Shown in pieces: positions 32,651 through 40,560 of a stretch of 64,000 nt of DNA. The notes below the pieces were generated by a model. That model did no database searches. It was not told where the DNA came from and saw only the letters and a list, made by a program, of their open reading frames with translations. Each line of letters starts with the position of its first letter. Positions within the stretch are counted from its first letter, which is position 1. This DNA comes from a virus, in IMG/VR virus record IMGVR_UViG_3300046703_000100, positions 1 to 64,000 of that record, one strand, 5' to 3'. Both the position numbers and the translations under genes were made by a program.

Positions 32651-32872
32651 ATGATAAGGTCTGAACATGCGAAGGATGATTTCACAGTTCTGGAGACCAA
32701 AATTAAGGAAGGCAAGGTTGAAATAGCCGATGTAGCGAAGGTTGTTTTGACGCTCGGTAAGCTCCTTCTTTCTATTAGGTCAAATCAGATAGCTTCAATG
32801 AAAGCGTCTGGTGTAGAATTACAGAAGCCGAGAGTTACAACCGATGCGAAAGCACCGGAGAAAAAGGCGTAA
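32651..32872 (+). CDS. hypothetical protein, 73 aa, compositionally distinct
   Basis: Strong ribosome site AAAGGAGG. The gene is visibly richer in G+C than its surroundings, like the 3' end of the polymerase gene. Helical N-terminal 50 residues and a Pro/Ala/Lys tail ending PEKKA. It is the last gene before the terminator at 32902. A good ribosome site and separate composition suggest a well-expressed or recently acquired gene. Confidence 0.6.
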   Translation: MIRSEHAKDDFTVLETKIKEGKVEIADVAKVVLTLGKLLLSIRSNQIASMKASGVELQKPRVTTDAKAPEKKA

Positions 32873-32901
32873 GAAATTACATCAATCAGTGTAATAAAAA
32901 A

Positions 32902-32933
32902 GAGAGGGGTATATCCCCTCTCCCAAGTTTTTT
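32902..32933 (+). terminator. intrinsic transcription terminator, probably bidirectional
   Basis: Perfect 8-base stem GAGAGGGG (32902-32909) / CCCCTCTC (32915-32922), loop TATAT, followed by six T at 32928-32933 and preceded by a run of A. It closes the operon ending at 32872 and lies just before a new promoter. Confidence 0.88.
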
Positions 32934-32971
32934 AAAGACATGTTAAGTAGGAAAAAGTAAGCACAAAATAC

Positions 32972-33000
32972 TTGTAATCTATAATCAAATATGTTATACT
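32972..33000 (+). promoter_or_regulatory. sigma-70-like promoter with extended -10
   Basis: TTGTAA at 32972-32977, a 17-base spacer and TATACT at 32995-33000 preceded by TGT. It sits between the terminator and the ORF at 33028, restarting transcription for the nuclease and SbcC/D group. Confidence 0.8.
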
Positions 33001-33027
33001 TATAGTGTAGATAGAAAGAGAGATAAA

Positions 33028-33306
33028 ATGAAGAAGAATAAAGGCAGAAAATTTGAAGAGGAATGTCAGAAGACAATTAATAGTGGTGCTTTTTTTAAAG
33101 ACCACGATTTATCTACTGACCAATATTGTGTGGAATGTAAGTTTACCGAAAAAAAAGGATTTAAAATTACCACCGCAATTTTAGATAAATTATGGGAAGA
33201 TGCTTTTTCAGCAAATAAATTACCATTACTTTTGGTAGGAATTAAAGATAGAAATATACAATATAATTTACGAATAACAATTAACAAGGAGATAAAAAAT
33301 GGGTAA
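33028..33306 (+). CDS. small PD-(D/E)XK-like nuclease, 92 aa
   Basis: KGRKFEEECQKTI (Glu helix), DQYCVECKFTEKKGFKITT (D...ExK core) and PLLLVGIKD match compact Holliday-junction-resolvase-like nucleases (VRR/Hjc type). It is first in the operon after the 32972 promoter and overlaps the HTH-phosphoesterase by eight bases. DNA junction or end processing is inferred. Confidence 0.65.
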   Translation: MKKNKGRKFEEECQKTINSGAFFKDHDLSTDQYCVECKFTEKKGFKITTAILDKLWEDAFSANKLPLLLVGIKDRNIQYNLRITINKEIKNG

Positions 33307-34441
33307 AATACATTGGAATGGAGATAAAGTACAATTATTGCTTAATTATTTAAATCAAAGTTTAAAAGTAAGCGATATTGCTATAAAAATGAATGAAACA
33401 GATGATAGTATAGACCATGCTATTCGACGTTATCATCTTCGTAAAAATATTACAAATAATTCTGAAGAAAATGTATCTCCTACTTGTAAAATTAAGAAAA
33501 CTGATATAGATGAACTTTCTCGACAACTTGGTGAAAAAATGTATGAAGGTTATAAATCTTTAAAATTAATAGAACCAAAAGTATACGAAAGTAAAGGAAA
33601 GAGAGAAGAAGTATCTATATTAACATTAAGTGATTGTCATATAGGCACATATAACACTGTTTTTGATAAAAATTCAGGACAAAAATTAGTTACTTATAAC
33701 GAAAAAATTTTTGAACAAGAATTACAAACACTTCAAGATTCTATTATAGAAATTCATAATATATTAAGTCATTCTTATTCGTTAAAGAAATTGGTGATTT
33801 TTGTATTGGGAGATATTCTTACAAATGATAGAATATTTGAAGGACAACAATGGGAAATTGAAAAGACCGTAGGACTTCAATTATGGGATGGAGTAAATTA
33901 TTTTACGAAGTTTTTTAATAATCTTTTAAAAGTTTATGATACAATCGAAGTGGTCGGAGTAGTCGGAAATCATGGTAGAAGTCAACCACTTAAAGATTCA
34001 GACGATGAACCAGTTGAATCAAATTTCGAATATCATCTTTATCGTATTTGGCAAAAACAATTTGAAAACAGTAAAAGAATAAAAGTTATTGTTCCAAATA
34101 CTCGTAGATATATTTATAATGTAAATGGTTGGAATCATATGATTGAACACGGAGATGCTATTAAAGGTATGTCAGAACAAGCACAAATAAAACAGATTAA
34201 AGACCTATATGTAAATACAGGAGTATTTGATGTATTTCAGATGGGTCATGTGCATAGCATTAAAGAAATAGAAGTATCTGATAAAATAATCGCAAAAATA
34301 AATGGAGCATGGATAGAAAAAGATAATTACGCTTATCGTAAATTTAAGACATATTCTATTCCGAAACAATGGTTTTTTGGATGTTCAAAATCTCGACCTG
34401 AAACATGGTCGTATAAGTTGGATTTAAGGAAAACAAAATAA
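33299..34441 (+). CDS. metallophosphoesterase with N-terminal helix-turn-helix
   Basis: 380 residues. Residues 1-50 (SLKVSDIAIKMNETDDSIDHAI) form a helix-turn-helix. The C-terminal calcineurin-like domain has LTLSDCHIG, FVLGDIL, GVVGNHGRS, MIEHGD and FQMGHVHS in order. This pairing is common in phage replication regions; such proteins are predicted DNA exonucleases or phosphatases. It starts with AAGGAGAT. Exact substrate unknown. Confidence 0.8.
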   Translation: MGKIHWNGDKVQLLLNYLNQSLKVSDIAIKMNETDDSIDHAIRRYHLRKNITNNSEENVSPTCKIKKTDIDELSRQLGEKMYEGYKSLKLIEPKVYESKGKREEVSILTLSDCHIGTYNTVFDKNSGQKLVTYNEKIFEQELQTLQDSIIEIHNILSHSYSLKKLVIFVLGDILTNDRIFEGQQWEIEKTVGLQLWDGVNYFTKFFNNLLKVYDTIEVVGVVGNHGRSQPLKDSDDEPVESNFEYHLYRIWQKQFENSKRIKVIVPNTRRYIYNVNGWNHMIEHGDAIKGMSEQAQIKQIKDLYVNTGVFDVFQMGHVHSIKEIEVSDKIIAKINGAWIEKDNYAYRKFKTYSIPKQWFFGCSKSRPETWSYKLDLRKTK

Positions 34442-34578
34442 TGATACCAGATTACATTTATATTCTTTGTATTTATTGTCATAGTAAAATTTTACAAATC
34501 TCTAAAGAATTAGAAGGTATTGTTTGTGATTGTGGAAACCATATAAAAAATCCATATTATAAGGAGGAAAATATATGA
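34441..34578 (+). CDS. zinc-ribbon mini-protein, 45 aa
   Basis: CIYCHS and CDCGN about 20 residues apart form one ribbon. ATG overlaps the previous TAA; TGA overlaps the next ATG. Unknown. Confidence 0.5.
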   Translation: MIPDYIYILCIYCHSKILQISKELEGIVCDCGNHIKNPYYKEENI

Positions 34579-34856
34579 AAGGTGTGAGATTCGAAAAAGT
34601 TGATGACAATACTCTTAGAGTTATAATAGAAAAACCAGATGATGTACAAATTGAGAAGTTAATAGAAAATAGAGCAAAAGTATTAGAAAGTATAGAAGCA
34701 GAACAGAAAAGTCTTGATACTCATGAAGCAGAAACACAACAAAGAGCAAGTATAGAAGCACAGAAAAAAATAATAGCAAACATCGACGAAATGCTTAAAT
34801 ATTGTAAGCTCAATGGTATTGTTCCTAAACCTAATGAAATCGCAAAGAAAGAATAA
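34575..34856 (+). CDS. coiled-coil protein, 93 aa
   Basis: Strong ribosome site AAGGAGG. After a short beta N-terminus the protein is one long Glu/Gln/Ala-rich helix (about 25-80), suggesting a dimeric coiled coil. Function unknown. Confidence 0.6.
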   Translation: MKGVRFEKVDDNTLRVIIEKPDDVQIEKLIENRAKVLESIEAEQKSLDTHEAETQQRASIEAQKKIIANIDEMLKYCKLNGIVPKPNEIAKKE

Positions 34857-34857
34857 T

Positions 34858-35028
34858 ATGAATTTCTGGAAGTATGTTTGGGTATCTATAGATGCAAGTA
34901 ATCCTATTGATAGATTTTGGACTTTTATTGGTGGATTATTTGGTATGGGATTGATGATTTTAGCAATATTGAATTTATTTGGAGGATTTGGTTATATTTT
35001 AGGAATGTTAATAGGAGTAATTAAATGA
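34858..35028 (+). CDS. membrane protein, 56 aa
   Basis: Start at 34858; the ORF from 34813 starts inside the previous gene. Residues about 22-53 are hydrophobic and Gly-rich (two short spans or one long hairpin). Unknown function. Confidence 0.5.
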   Translation: MNFWKYVWVSIDASNPIDRFWTFIGGLFGMGLMILAILNLFGGFGYILGMLIGVIK

Positions 35029-35108
35029 TAACTTTAATACTTAGTCTTAGTATATTATTTACATTGTTTATTGCTTATATGCTTATTAAAAAAGGATATT
35101 TAAAATGA
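35025..35108 (+). CDS. single-span membrane peptide, 27 aa
   Basis: Tiny ORF with ATGA overlaps at both ends and AGGAG upstream. Twenty hydrophobic residues and a basic end. Coding status is supported only by the chained overlaps. Confidence 0.35.
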   Translation: MITLILSLSILFTLFIAYMLIKKGYLK

Positions 35109-35272
35109 TATGGAAATTAAGAAAAGATGATGTTTTGAAATTAACAGGAGAAATCTGTCATTATAAAGTTACAGATATGTATGGATGTCATATAATTTTA
35201 GAAAATTGTTTAACCCATGAAAAGAAAGATATTTTTAATTCAGAACTTATCGATGGTACAGTAATAAGGTGA
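35105..35272 (+). CDS. hypothetical protein, 55 aa
   Basis: ATG overlaps the previous TGA. Mixed alpha/beta small soluble protein, two Cys, no recognised motif. Confidence 0.45.
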   Translation: MIWKLRKDDVLKLTGEICHYKVTDMYGCHIILENCLTHEKKDIFNSELIDGTVIR

Positions 35273-35280
35273 AAAGACTA

Positions 35281-35415
35281 ATGAGCAGATATTATGAAGA
35301 CCATTCTGACCAATTATCAGAAAAATTTAAAGACCAATATGATTGCGATAAAGGCGATTTTGTATTTTTTGCTGTAATTGCAATTATTATTTTAATATTA
35401 TTTATTATAGGATAA
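35281..35415 (+). CDS. tail-anchored membrane peptide, 44 aa
   Basis: Polar acidic N-terminal half and a hydrophobic C-terminal helix (about 25-43) made of Ile, Leu, Val and Phe. The layout is that of a C-tail anchored protein. Unknown. Confidence 0.45.
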   Translation: MSRYYEDHSDQLSEKFKDQYDCDKGDFVFFAVIAIIILILFIIG

Positions 35416-35419
35416 ATTT

Positions 35420-35593
35420 ATGATATGTGAATTATGTAAAATAAAAGAAGCTACTATTCATTTGAAAAGTACGAGAGATTTACTTGATATATGCAATTCT
35501 TGTTTGGAAGACCTTCAGACAAGTCTTGGTTATTATATTGCAGGAGAGGAAGTCGTTAAAGAAGAATATGACCAAAGAACCCAAAATACATAA
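35420..35593 (+). CDS. zinc-binding mini-protein, 57 aa
   Basis: CELC at residues 3-6 and CNSC about 25 residues later make a zinc site; the rest is helical and acidic. Overlaps the following Cys-rich gene by 26 bases. Confidence 0.5.
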   Translation: MICELCKIKEATIHLKSTRDLLDICNSCLEDLQTSLGYYIAGEEVVKEEYDQRTQNT

Positions 35594-35702
35594 ATGCAGA
35601 AAATGTAAAATGTTAGTATGTTGGCTTTGTGATTATTGTAAAAATATACAATGTTCTGAATGTTATTGCTTTGACTCTGAGAAAGAGAAATACGATGTCT
35701 AA
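35568..35702 (+). CDS. Cys-rich zinc mini-protein, 44 aa
   Basis: Start at 35568 is preferred because the longer ORF (35484) is inside the previous gene. Pairs CRKC, CWLC, CKNIQC and CYC occur in 25 residues, like a compact two-zinc cluster. Overlaps the SbcD-like start by eight bases. Confidence 0.5.
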   Translation: MTKEPKIHKCRKCKMLVCWLCDYCKNIQCSECYCFDSEKEKYDV

Positions 35703-36576
35703 AACTTTAATTATAGGCGATTTACATATAAATGAAAGAGCAATAGAGGAAATAGAAACTATCTTTGACAAAGATATTTGTCCTATTGATGCAGACCGAT
35801 TAATACAATTGGGAGATTATTATGATTCTAATTTTCCAAGTGCTTTAGAATTAAAATTCGGTACAAACTTGGCAAAACGATTGTCTTCAAAATACAGAGA
35901 AGTTATTATTCTTTCTGGTACAGGAACACACGACCTATGCAGAGGATATTCGGTAATAGAATATTTACAGGAAGTAAAAGGTGTACATGCTAATAAAGGC
36001 GATTTTATAGAAGGTGTAGACTTATTTTGCGGTCATTTTATGTTGTACGAGTCCGCACTTGCTTTTGGGTCAGCAAACATGGGGATTGGTGATTTGTCGA
36101 AGTATGACAAAGTTTTTCTCGGACACCAACATTCGCCCCAAACGCTTGTAAAAAATAATATATATCATCTTGGTTCAGTAAGATATTGCAGTTTTAATGA
36201 AGTAAATGATAAGAAACACGTCGTCCTTCTGGAAGATAGTAAGATGTCATTTATAGCATTAAAACACTGTATTCCTATGTTAGATGTATCAGATGTGAGC
36301 CAATTGGAACAAATAGATGCCAGAACAAAGGTCAGAGTTATATTTAATTCTTTTGAAGATTATAAGAAGAACGCTTCTTATGTTAATAAATTAGGTAAGA
36401 AGTTTTTTCAGTTTAAACTGAAATTAAATTTTGAAGAATCTAAAATAATAATCAATCAATCTAATAAATTAGACACAAATATAAATAAAAGTAACATTAT
36501 AAAAGATTATATAACAAAGATAGAAGATAAAGATGTCAGGCAAATGCTCGAACAACAATTTAAGGAGAACATATAA
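35695..36576 (+). CDS. SbcD/Mre11-like nuclease subunit (T4 gp47-like)
   Basis: 293 residues from the ATG at 35695; the ORF start at 35629 lies within the upstream gene. Phosphoesterase blocks: GDLHIN (D9, H11), LGDYYD (40-44), GTHD (77-80), CGHFML and FLGHQHSP. GTHD replaces the usual GNHD, losing the metal-bridging Asn. With the SbcC-like ATPase at 37165 it would form the Mre11-Rad50-type complex that processes DNA ends in recombination-dependent replication. Confidence 0.83.
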   Translation: MSKTLIIGDLHINERAIEEIETIFDKDICPIDADRLIQLGDYYDSNFPSALELKFGTNLAKRLSSKYREVIILSGTGTHDLCRGYSVIEYLQEVKGVHANKGDFIEGVDLFCGHFMLYESALAFGSANMGIGDLSKYDKVFLGHQHSPQTLVKNNIYHLGSVRYCSFNEVNDKKHVVLLEDSKMSFIALKHCIPMLDVSDVSQLEQIDARTKVRVIFNSFEDYKKNASYVNKLGKKFFQFKLKLNFEESKIIINQSNKLDTNINKSNIIKDYITKIEDKDVRQMLEQQFKENI

Positions 36577-36863
36577 TGTATTGTTATTGTGGAAAAGAAA
36601 TAAAATCTATTACAAGTAATACAGTTGTTTGGCAAAGATGTGCTTACAATGATAAAGGTAAAATAATATATGCTATTTGTATGCATGGTATAGTTTGTAT
36701 TGATGAAAATAATGACATCCTAAATAAAATTGATATTTTAGAAGATTTAAAAATCTCTGTGCAAAATGAAATAGTAGGATATGAACCTTGTGACAGAGAG
36801 AAGGATAGAATTGATGCTTTAGAAAAAGCTATTGAAATATTAAAAGAGGAGATAAAACAATGA
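36576..36863 (+). CDS. hypothetical protein with N-terminal CYCG, 95 aa
   Basis: Starts MYCYCGKEI, has further Cys residues near 28, 37 and 42, and ends in a helical acidic tail. A zinc site is possible. It starts at the stop of the SbcD-like gene. Not recognised. Confidence 0.55.
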   Translation: MYCYCGKEIKSITSNTVVWQRCAYNDKGKIIYAICMHGIVCIDENNDILNKIDILEDLKISVQNEIVGYEPCDREKDRIDALEKAIEILKEEIKQ

Positions 36864-37033
36864 CACTTGAATCTAAGATACGAAAAATATTAAAAGAAGG
36901 TTTAGTATCTCCAGTATTAAAACTTAAAGAAACACATCCTGACCATTATTTTACAGAAAAAGGATACGAAACTTTATTATCTAATACTATAGAAGAGATT
37001 ATGACATTATTAAGAAGGGGAGACTATGAATAA
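36860..37033 (+). CDS. hypothetical protein, 57 aa
   Basis: ATGA overlap with the previous gene; AGAGGAGA before the start. Helical, no Cys, no membrane segment. Lies between sbcD-like and sbcC-like genes. Confidence 0.5.
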   Translation: MTLESKIRKILKEGLVSPVLKLKETHPDHYFTEKGYETLLSNTIEEIMTLLRRGDYE

Positions 37034-37175
37034 CGATATTTATACATTTGGTAAATGCGAAGAATGTGGAGAAGATAAACCATTAAAAAATGATTTATGT
37101 AATAATTGTAATAATAAGAATTTTCCAGATATATTAAAAGATTTATTTAGAAAAAAGGACGACCATGATTCTTAA
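37026..37175 (+). CDS. zinc-ribbon mini-protein, 49 aa
   Basis: CEECG and CNNC about 17 residues apart form one ribbon; the C-terminus is Lys/Asp-rich. Overlaps both neighbours. Unknown. Confidence 0.5.
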   Translation: MNNDIYTFGKCEECGEDKPLKNDLCNNCNNKNFPDILKDLFRKKDDHDS

Positions 37176-38880
37176 AAAGATTTCACTCAAGAATTTTAAA
37201 TGCTTCGAAGATTGTTCTGTAGAATTTTCTAAAATTAATCTTATACAAGGAGCAATAGGTATTGGCAAATCTACTATTTTACAGGCACTAATCTTTGCTC
37301 TTTATGGTTATAGCGAAAGTACTCTCGCAGACCTGCCTACACGTGGAAAAGCAATTTCTTGTAAGATAACAGCGATTATAGAAGATTCAGGACATATTAT
37401 TGAGATATGTAGAGAATATCCTCTTAAATTGATAATCAAAGAGGACAGTAAGACTCTTAAAATGTCTACATCAGAAGGTAACTCTTATTTAATAGATAGA
37501 TTTGGTAGTAGACAGGATTTTTTCCAGTTTCGCATTGTTGATGCATATTCAAAGGAAACTAATTTACTCGAACAAGGTAATGTAGTATTTAAGAAGATTC
37601 TTTTTGCCGGAACGGATGAAAAATTTAATGAAGTTCGAAATAATCTTAATATAATCAAATTAGAACGAGAAAAACTTAATAAAGATTCTGTGGTTATTTA
37701 TAAACATCATCCTTCTGAAAAAAGATTAGAAATATTGAAAAAAGGATATAAAGAAATTAACGAACTTGTTATAAGTCATGAAAATACTGTAGGAGAATTA
37801 CAAAATAGTATAAATAAGAAAACTTCAAATTTTTCTAAAAACGAAAGTAGACAAGAATCTAATAAACAAACTATAGAACGACTTCAAAAACAAGTTAATA
37901 ATATAGATACAATCAAATCTTCTTATGACAGTAAATTATATCAATCAGAATCAAGACATACTGAAATACAAAGAACCGTTGGAGATTTAAATAAACAATT
38001 TATGGAAGTTATTAAAAATACTGAAACTATTAAAAAAGATAAAAAATGTTATGTGTGTCAACAATCTATATTAGATACTTCAAATATTGTTATAGAACAA
38101 AAATTAAAAGAAGAAAAACTTCAAAAACAATTTGAAAATATAAAAAACGAAGATATTGAACTTTGTAGTCAGATACCTATTTTAAAGGAAAATATTTTAG
38201 AAGAAAGAAAAAAGAAAATAGAAGAATATAAAATAGAAATAGAGGGATTAAATCAAGAGATTATATCTTTGTCAGAAGAAAATTCTAATATTAAAACTGA
38301 AATAGATATGGACAAAGAAATTATAACACAGTATCTTAATGATAGAGATAATTATAGGAAAGAAAAAGAAAGTATTCAATCATTGGTTATTAAATTAGAA
38401 GGACGATTGCAACAAAAAGAGTATATTTATACAGAACAAGATGTCATTATCGTTAAAAAAGCTTTAACCGAACTCGACAATCTTTCAAGTATTTATTTAT
38501 GTGAAACAGTAAGAAGTTTAGAACCAATTATAAATTCAGTCTTGGAAAAGATAGGTTTCCAAATTACTTTTGACGTGGACATTAAAGGCAAATTTAATAT
38601 TCTTTTAAGTAAAGATGATATACAATATAAATATACCGATTTAAGTTGTGGTCAACGCCTTATTTTACAAATAGCATTAAAACTATCGTTGCTCCTTCAA
38701 CAGAGCAAAACAGGTATAATTTTGAGCGATGAAGGGTTGAGTGCCCTTGAGAATAACAACCTTGAGGATATTATCAATCTATTTAAAGAATTAAATTTTC
38801 AATTAGTCTTCGTCTTGCACAGAGCAAGTATAGAAGACCCCGAAATTAATGTAATTAAATTAGGAGGAAATGATGAGTAA
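37165..38880 (+). CDS. SbcC/Rad50-like ATPase (T4 gp46-like)
   Basis: 571 residues, short for the family. Walker A is GAIGIGKST (29-37). Long coiled coils flank a zinc hook CYVC near 295-298. The C-terminal half has DLSCGQRLILQIA (signature) and GIILSDEG (Walker B). Rad50-like proteins tether and process DNA ends with their SbcD partner. The gene pair is split by three small ORFs. It overlaps the next gene by eleven bases. Confidence 0.88.
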   Translation: MILKKISLKNFKCFEDCSVEFSKINLIQGAIGIGKSTILQALIFALYGYSESTLADLPTRGKAISCKITAIIEDSGHIIEICREYPLKLIIKEDSKTLKMSTSEGNSYLIDRFGSRQDFFQFRIVDAYSKETNLLEQGNVVFKKILFAGTDEKFNEVRNNLNIIKLEREKLNKDSVVIYKHHPSEKRLEILKKGYKEINELVISHENTVGELQNSINKKTSNFSKNESRQESNKQTIERLQKQVNNIDTIKSSYDSKLYQSESRHTEIQRTVGDLNKQFMEVIKNTETIKKDKKCYVCQQSILDTSNIVIEQKLKEEKLQKQFENIKNEDIELCSQIPILKENILEERKKKIEEYKIEIEGLNQEIISLSEENSNIKTEIDMDKEIITQYLNDRDNYRKEKESIQSLVIKLEGRLQQKEYIYTEQDVIIVKKALTELDNLSSIYLCETVRSLEPIINSVLEKIGFQITFDVDIKGKFNILLSKDDIQYKYTDLSCGQRLILQIALKLSLLLQQSKTGIILSDEGLSALENNNLEDIINLFKELNFQLVFVLHRASIEDPEINVIKLGGNDE

Positions 38881-39262
38881 ATGTAAGCAGTGTAAAAAGA
38901 ATAAAAACATTCTCTGGTTTTTTGATGAGATATATCGACAAGAATTCATGGTTATATTCGCTCCTAATCATCGAAAATTTGCAGAACTTCTTAAAAAAGA
39001 AACTGGATTTGTTGTAGAACCTTGTGAAGAAGAATGTGTTGCTGGACAATTTAATGAATTAAAAAGTAAACATGGAGATTTAGCAGTAATTTGGGCAAGC
39101 GATAAAAACTTGGTATTAATGCATGAGACCTTCCATGCTTGTTCCTGCATTTTACAACAAAGAGATATTTGGCTTAATCCTGAAACAGAAGAAAGTTATT
39201 CATATTATTATTGTTATATAATGCGTAGTATACAAGAACGACTTAGAGAGGGAGGAAAATAA
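38870..39262 (+). CDS. putative zinc metallopeptidase-like protein, 130 aa
   Basis: VLMHETFHACS (HETFH at 85-89) is a HExxH zinc motif, and NPETEESYSYYY downstream could supply the third ligand. Phage proteins with this HExFH...ETEExYAY pattern are common but uncharacterised. An N-terminal CKQC zinc pair is also present. AGGAGG precedes the start. A peptidase role is inferred from the motif. Confidence 0.65.
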   Translation: MMSKCKQCKKNKNILWFFDEIYRQEFMVIFAPNHRKFAELLKKETGFVVEPCEEECVAGQFNELKSKHGDLAVIWASDKNLVLMHETFHACSCILQQRDIWLNPETEESYSYYYCYIMRSIQERLREGGK

Positions 39263-39263
39263 C

Positions 39264-39542
39264 ATGATGGACGCTCTCTTTGTAATTGGTTTTTTATGTT
39301 TACTTTTAGTACCTTTTATTGTTTATAAACTTTGGTGGTGGGTTGGTACTCTTGCTATCATAGCAATTATATTAGGGTCTGGCGAAGGAATAAGTGCTTT
39401 AATTACTGGACGAACTTTAAGTCAAGAATTTTGGAAACTCTCGCAAGAAAATCAAATGGGTGCAATGATAATTACTATTTGTATTACGATTGCTTGGATA
39501 TTTTTACTTTGTCATCTCAATTGGAAAATAATGACTAAATAA
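39264..39542 (+). CDS. three-span membrane protein, 92 aa
   Basis: Hydrophobic helices at about 4-22, 25-45 and 67-86, with a polar loop between the second and third. GGGAGG lies upstream. Size would suit a small holin, but no endolysin is next to it. Unknown. Confidence 0.55.
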   Translation: MMDALFVIGFLCLLLVPFIVYKLWWWVGTLAIIAIILGSGEGISALITGRTLSQEFWKLSQENQMGAMIITICITIAWIFLLCHLNWKIMTK

Positions 39543-39553
39543 AGGAGAAATCA

Positions 39554-39877
39554 ATGGACAAAAACGAAGACCTTGTTACAGGAACGCCTGTTACTAAAAC
39601 TCCCTTAGCATTAAGAGCAGTGTTGGCTGTTCCTGAATATTGGAAAGAAATTTTTATATATTTCCAACGATTAATTATGGTTATTTTAACTGTCGCTGTA
39701 GTATTAAGTCTTTATAAAGCTTCAGAAGAAATTAAAGCCCTAAGAGTACAAACAACTCGTATTGCAAATATAGCTGAAAATGGTTGTAGAATAGCAGAAG
39801 AAACACGAACAGAAATTTATCGACAGATAGAAGAGATTCAAAGAGATGGTATTAAATTACATTTTCGTATTTTTTAA
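39554..39877 (+). CDS. membrane-anchored protein sharing a motif with the polymerase tail, 107 aa
   Basis: Begins MDKNEDLVTGTPVTKTP. A transmembrane helix at about 36-55 is followed by a coiled-coil-like helix. The octapeptide DLVTGTPV is also present in the C-terminal extension of DNA polymerase B (DKDLVTGTPVKS). AAAGGAG precedes the ATG. Function unknown; the shared motif hints at a common partner. Confidence 0.6.
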   Translation: MDKNEDLVTGTPVTKTPLALRAVLAVPEYWKEIFIYFQRLIMVILTVAVVLSLYKASEEIKALRVQTTRIANIAENGCRIAEETRTEIYRQIEEIQRDGIKLHFRIF

Positions 39878-39897
39878 CTAACAAAAGGAGGTAGTAA

Positions 39898-40386
39898 ATG
39901 AAGTTTTTAGCAAATCTATGTACGAAATATATGACTCATTTGCAGAAGAAGGGTCAAAAGATTCAGAAACAAATACAAGATAAGAAGTTAGAAGAAGCTG
40001 GTAATCAATTAAAAGCATTATATGAATTTGTTAAATTTATTAATGAAAAATGCTTGTTAAAACGTCATGAACGTAAGACTTTTTGGAGAAACGTATCAGA
40101 AGGTCAGCCATTAGTTGAGAAAACTCTTTTAGATATGCTCCGAAAATATGGAGTAAAAGAAGAGAGTATTAAAGAGATAGAACAAGCGAAATATAGAGCA
40201 CAAAAACAGGCAGAAGCACAAGAAGTAGTAGCAAAAAGAGAAAAAGAAGAACAACAAAAAGTAAATGGGAAAATATGTGCTCCCGATTGTTCTGCTGAAT
40301 GTTCAGAATGTTATCATAAACCTGTAAAAAGTGAAGACACTCAGAGAGCAGAAGATTATAGAAACAATATGAATGGACAGATATAA
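39898..40386 (+). CDS. helical protein with C-terminal Cys cluster, 162 aa
   Basis: Very strong ribosome site AAAAGGAGGT. The N-terminal 120 residues are basic helices, then a Gln/Lys/Glu coiled coil, then CAPDCSAECSEC, a compact metal-binding cluster. Abundant expression is likely. No family recognised. Confidence 0.6.
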   Translation: MKFLANLCTKYMTHLQKKGQKIQKQIQDKKLEEAGNQLKALYEFVKFINEKCLLKRHERKTFWRNVSEGQPLVEKTLLDMLRKYGVKEESIKEIEQAKYRAQKQAEAQEVVAKREKEEQQKVNGKICAPDCSAECSECYHKPVKSEDTQRAEDYRNNMNGQI

Positions 40387-40389
40387 ATA

Positions 40390-40560
40390 ATGTTACATAA
40401 TCTTTTAATTGCTGTTTATAGTGGAACTCTTACTGGAATATTGATTGTCTTTCTTTTAATACCGATAGCGTTCTTATTAGGGCTTAATTGCCCTTTAACA
40501 TTATCGAATTTTAGAAAGATATGGTACATTATATTTGTAGGATATAAACATGACAAATAA
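40390..40560 (+). CDS. membrane peptide, 56 aa
   Basis: One long hydrophobic stretch at about 4-32 and an amphipathic aromatic C-terminal segment. It overlaps the glycosyltransferase gene by eleven bases. Possibly anchors or assists the glycan cassette; no proof. Confidence 0.45.
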   Translation: MLHNLLIAVYSGTLTGILIVFLLIPIAFLLGLNCPLTLSNFRKIWYIIFVGYKHDK

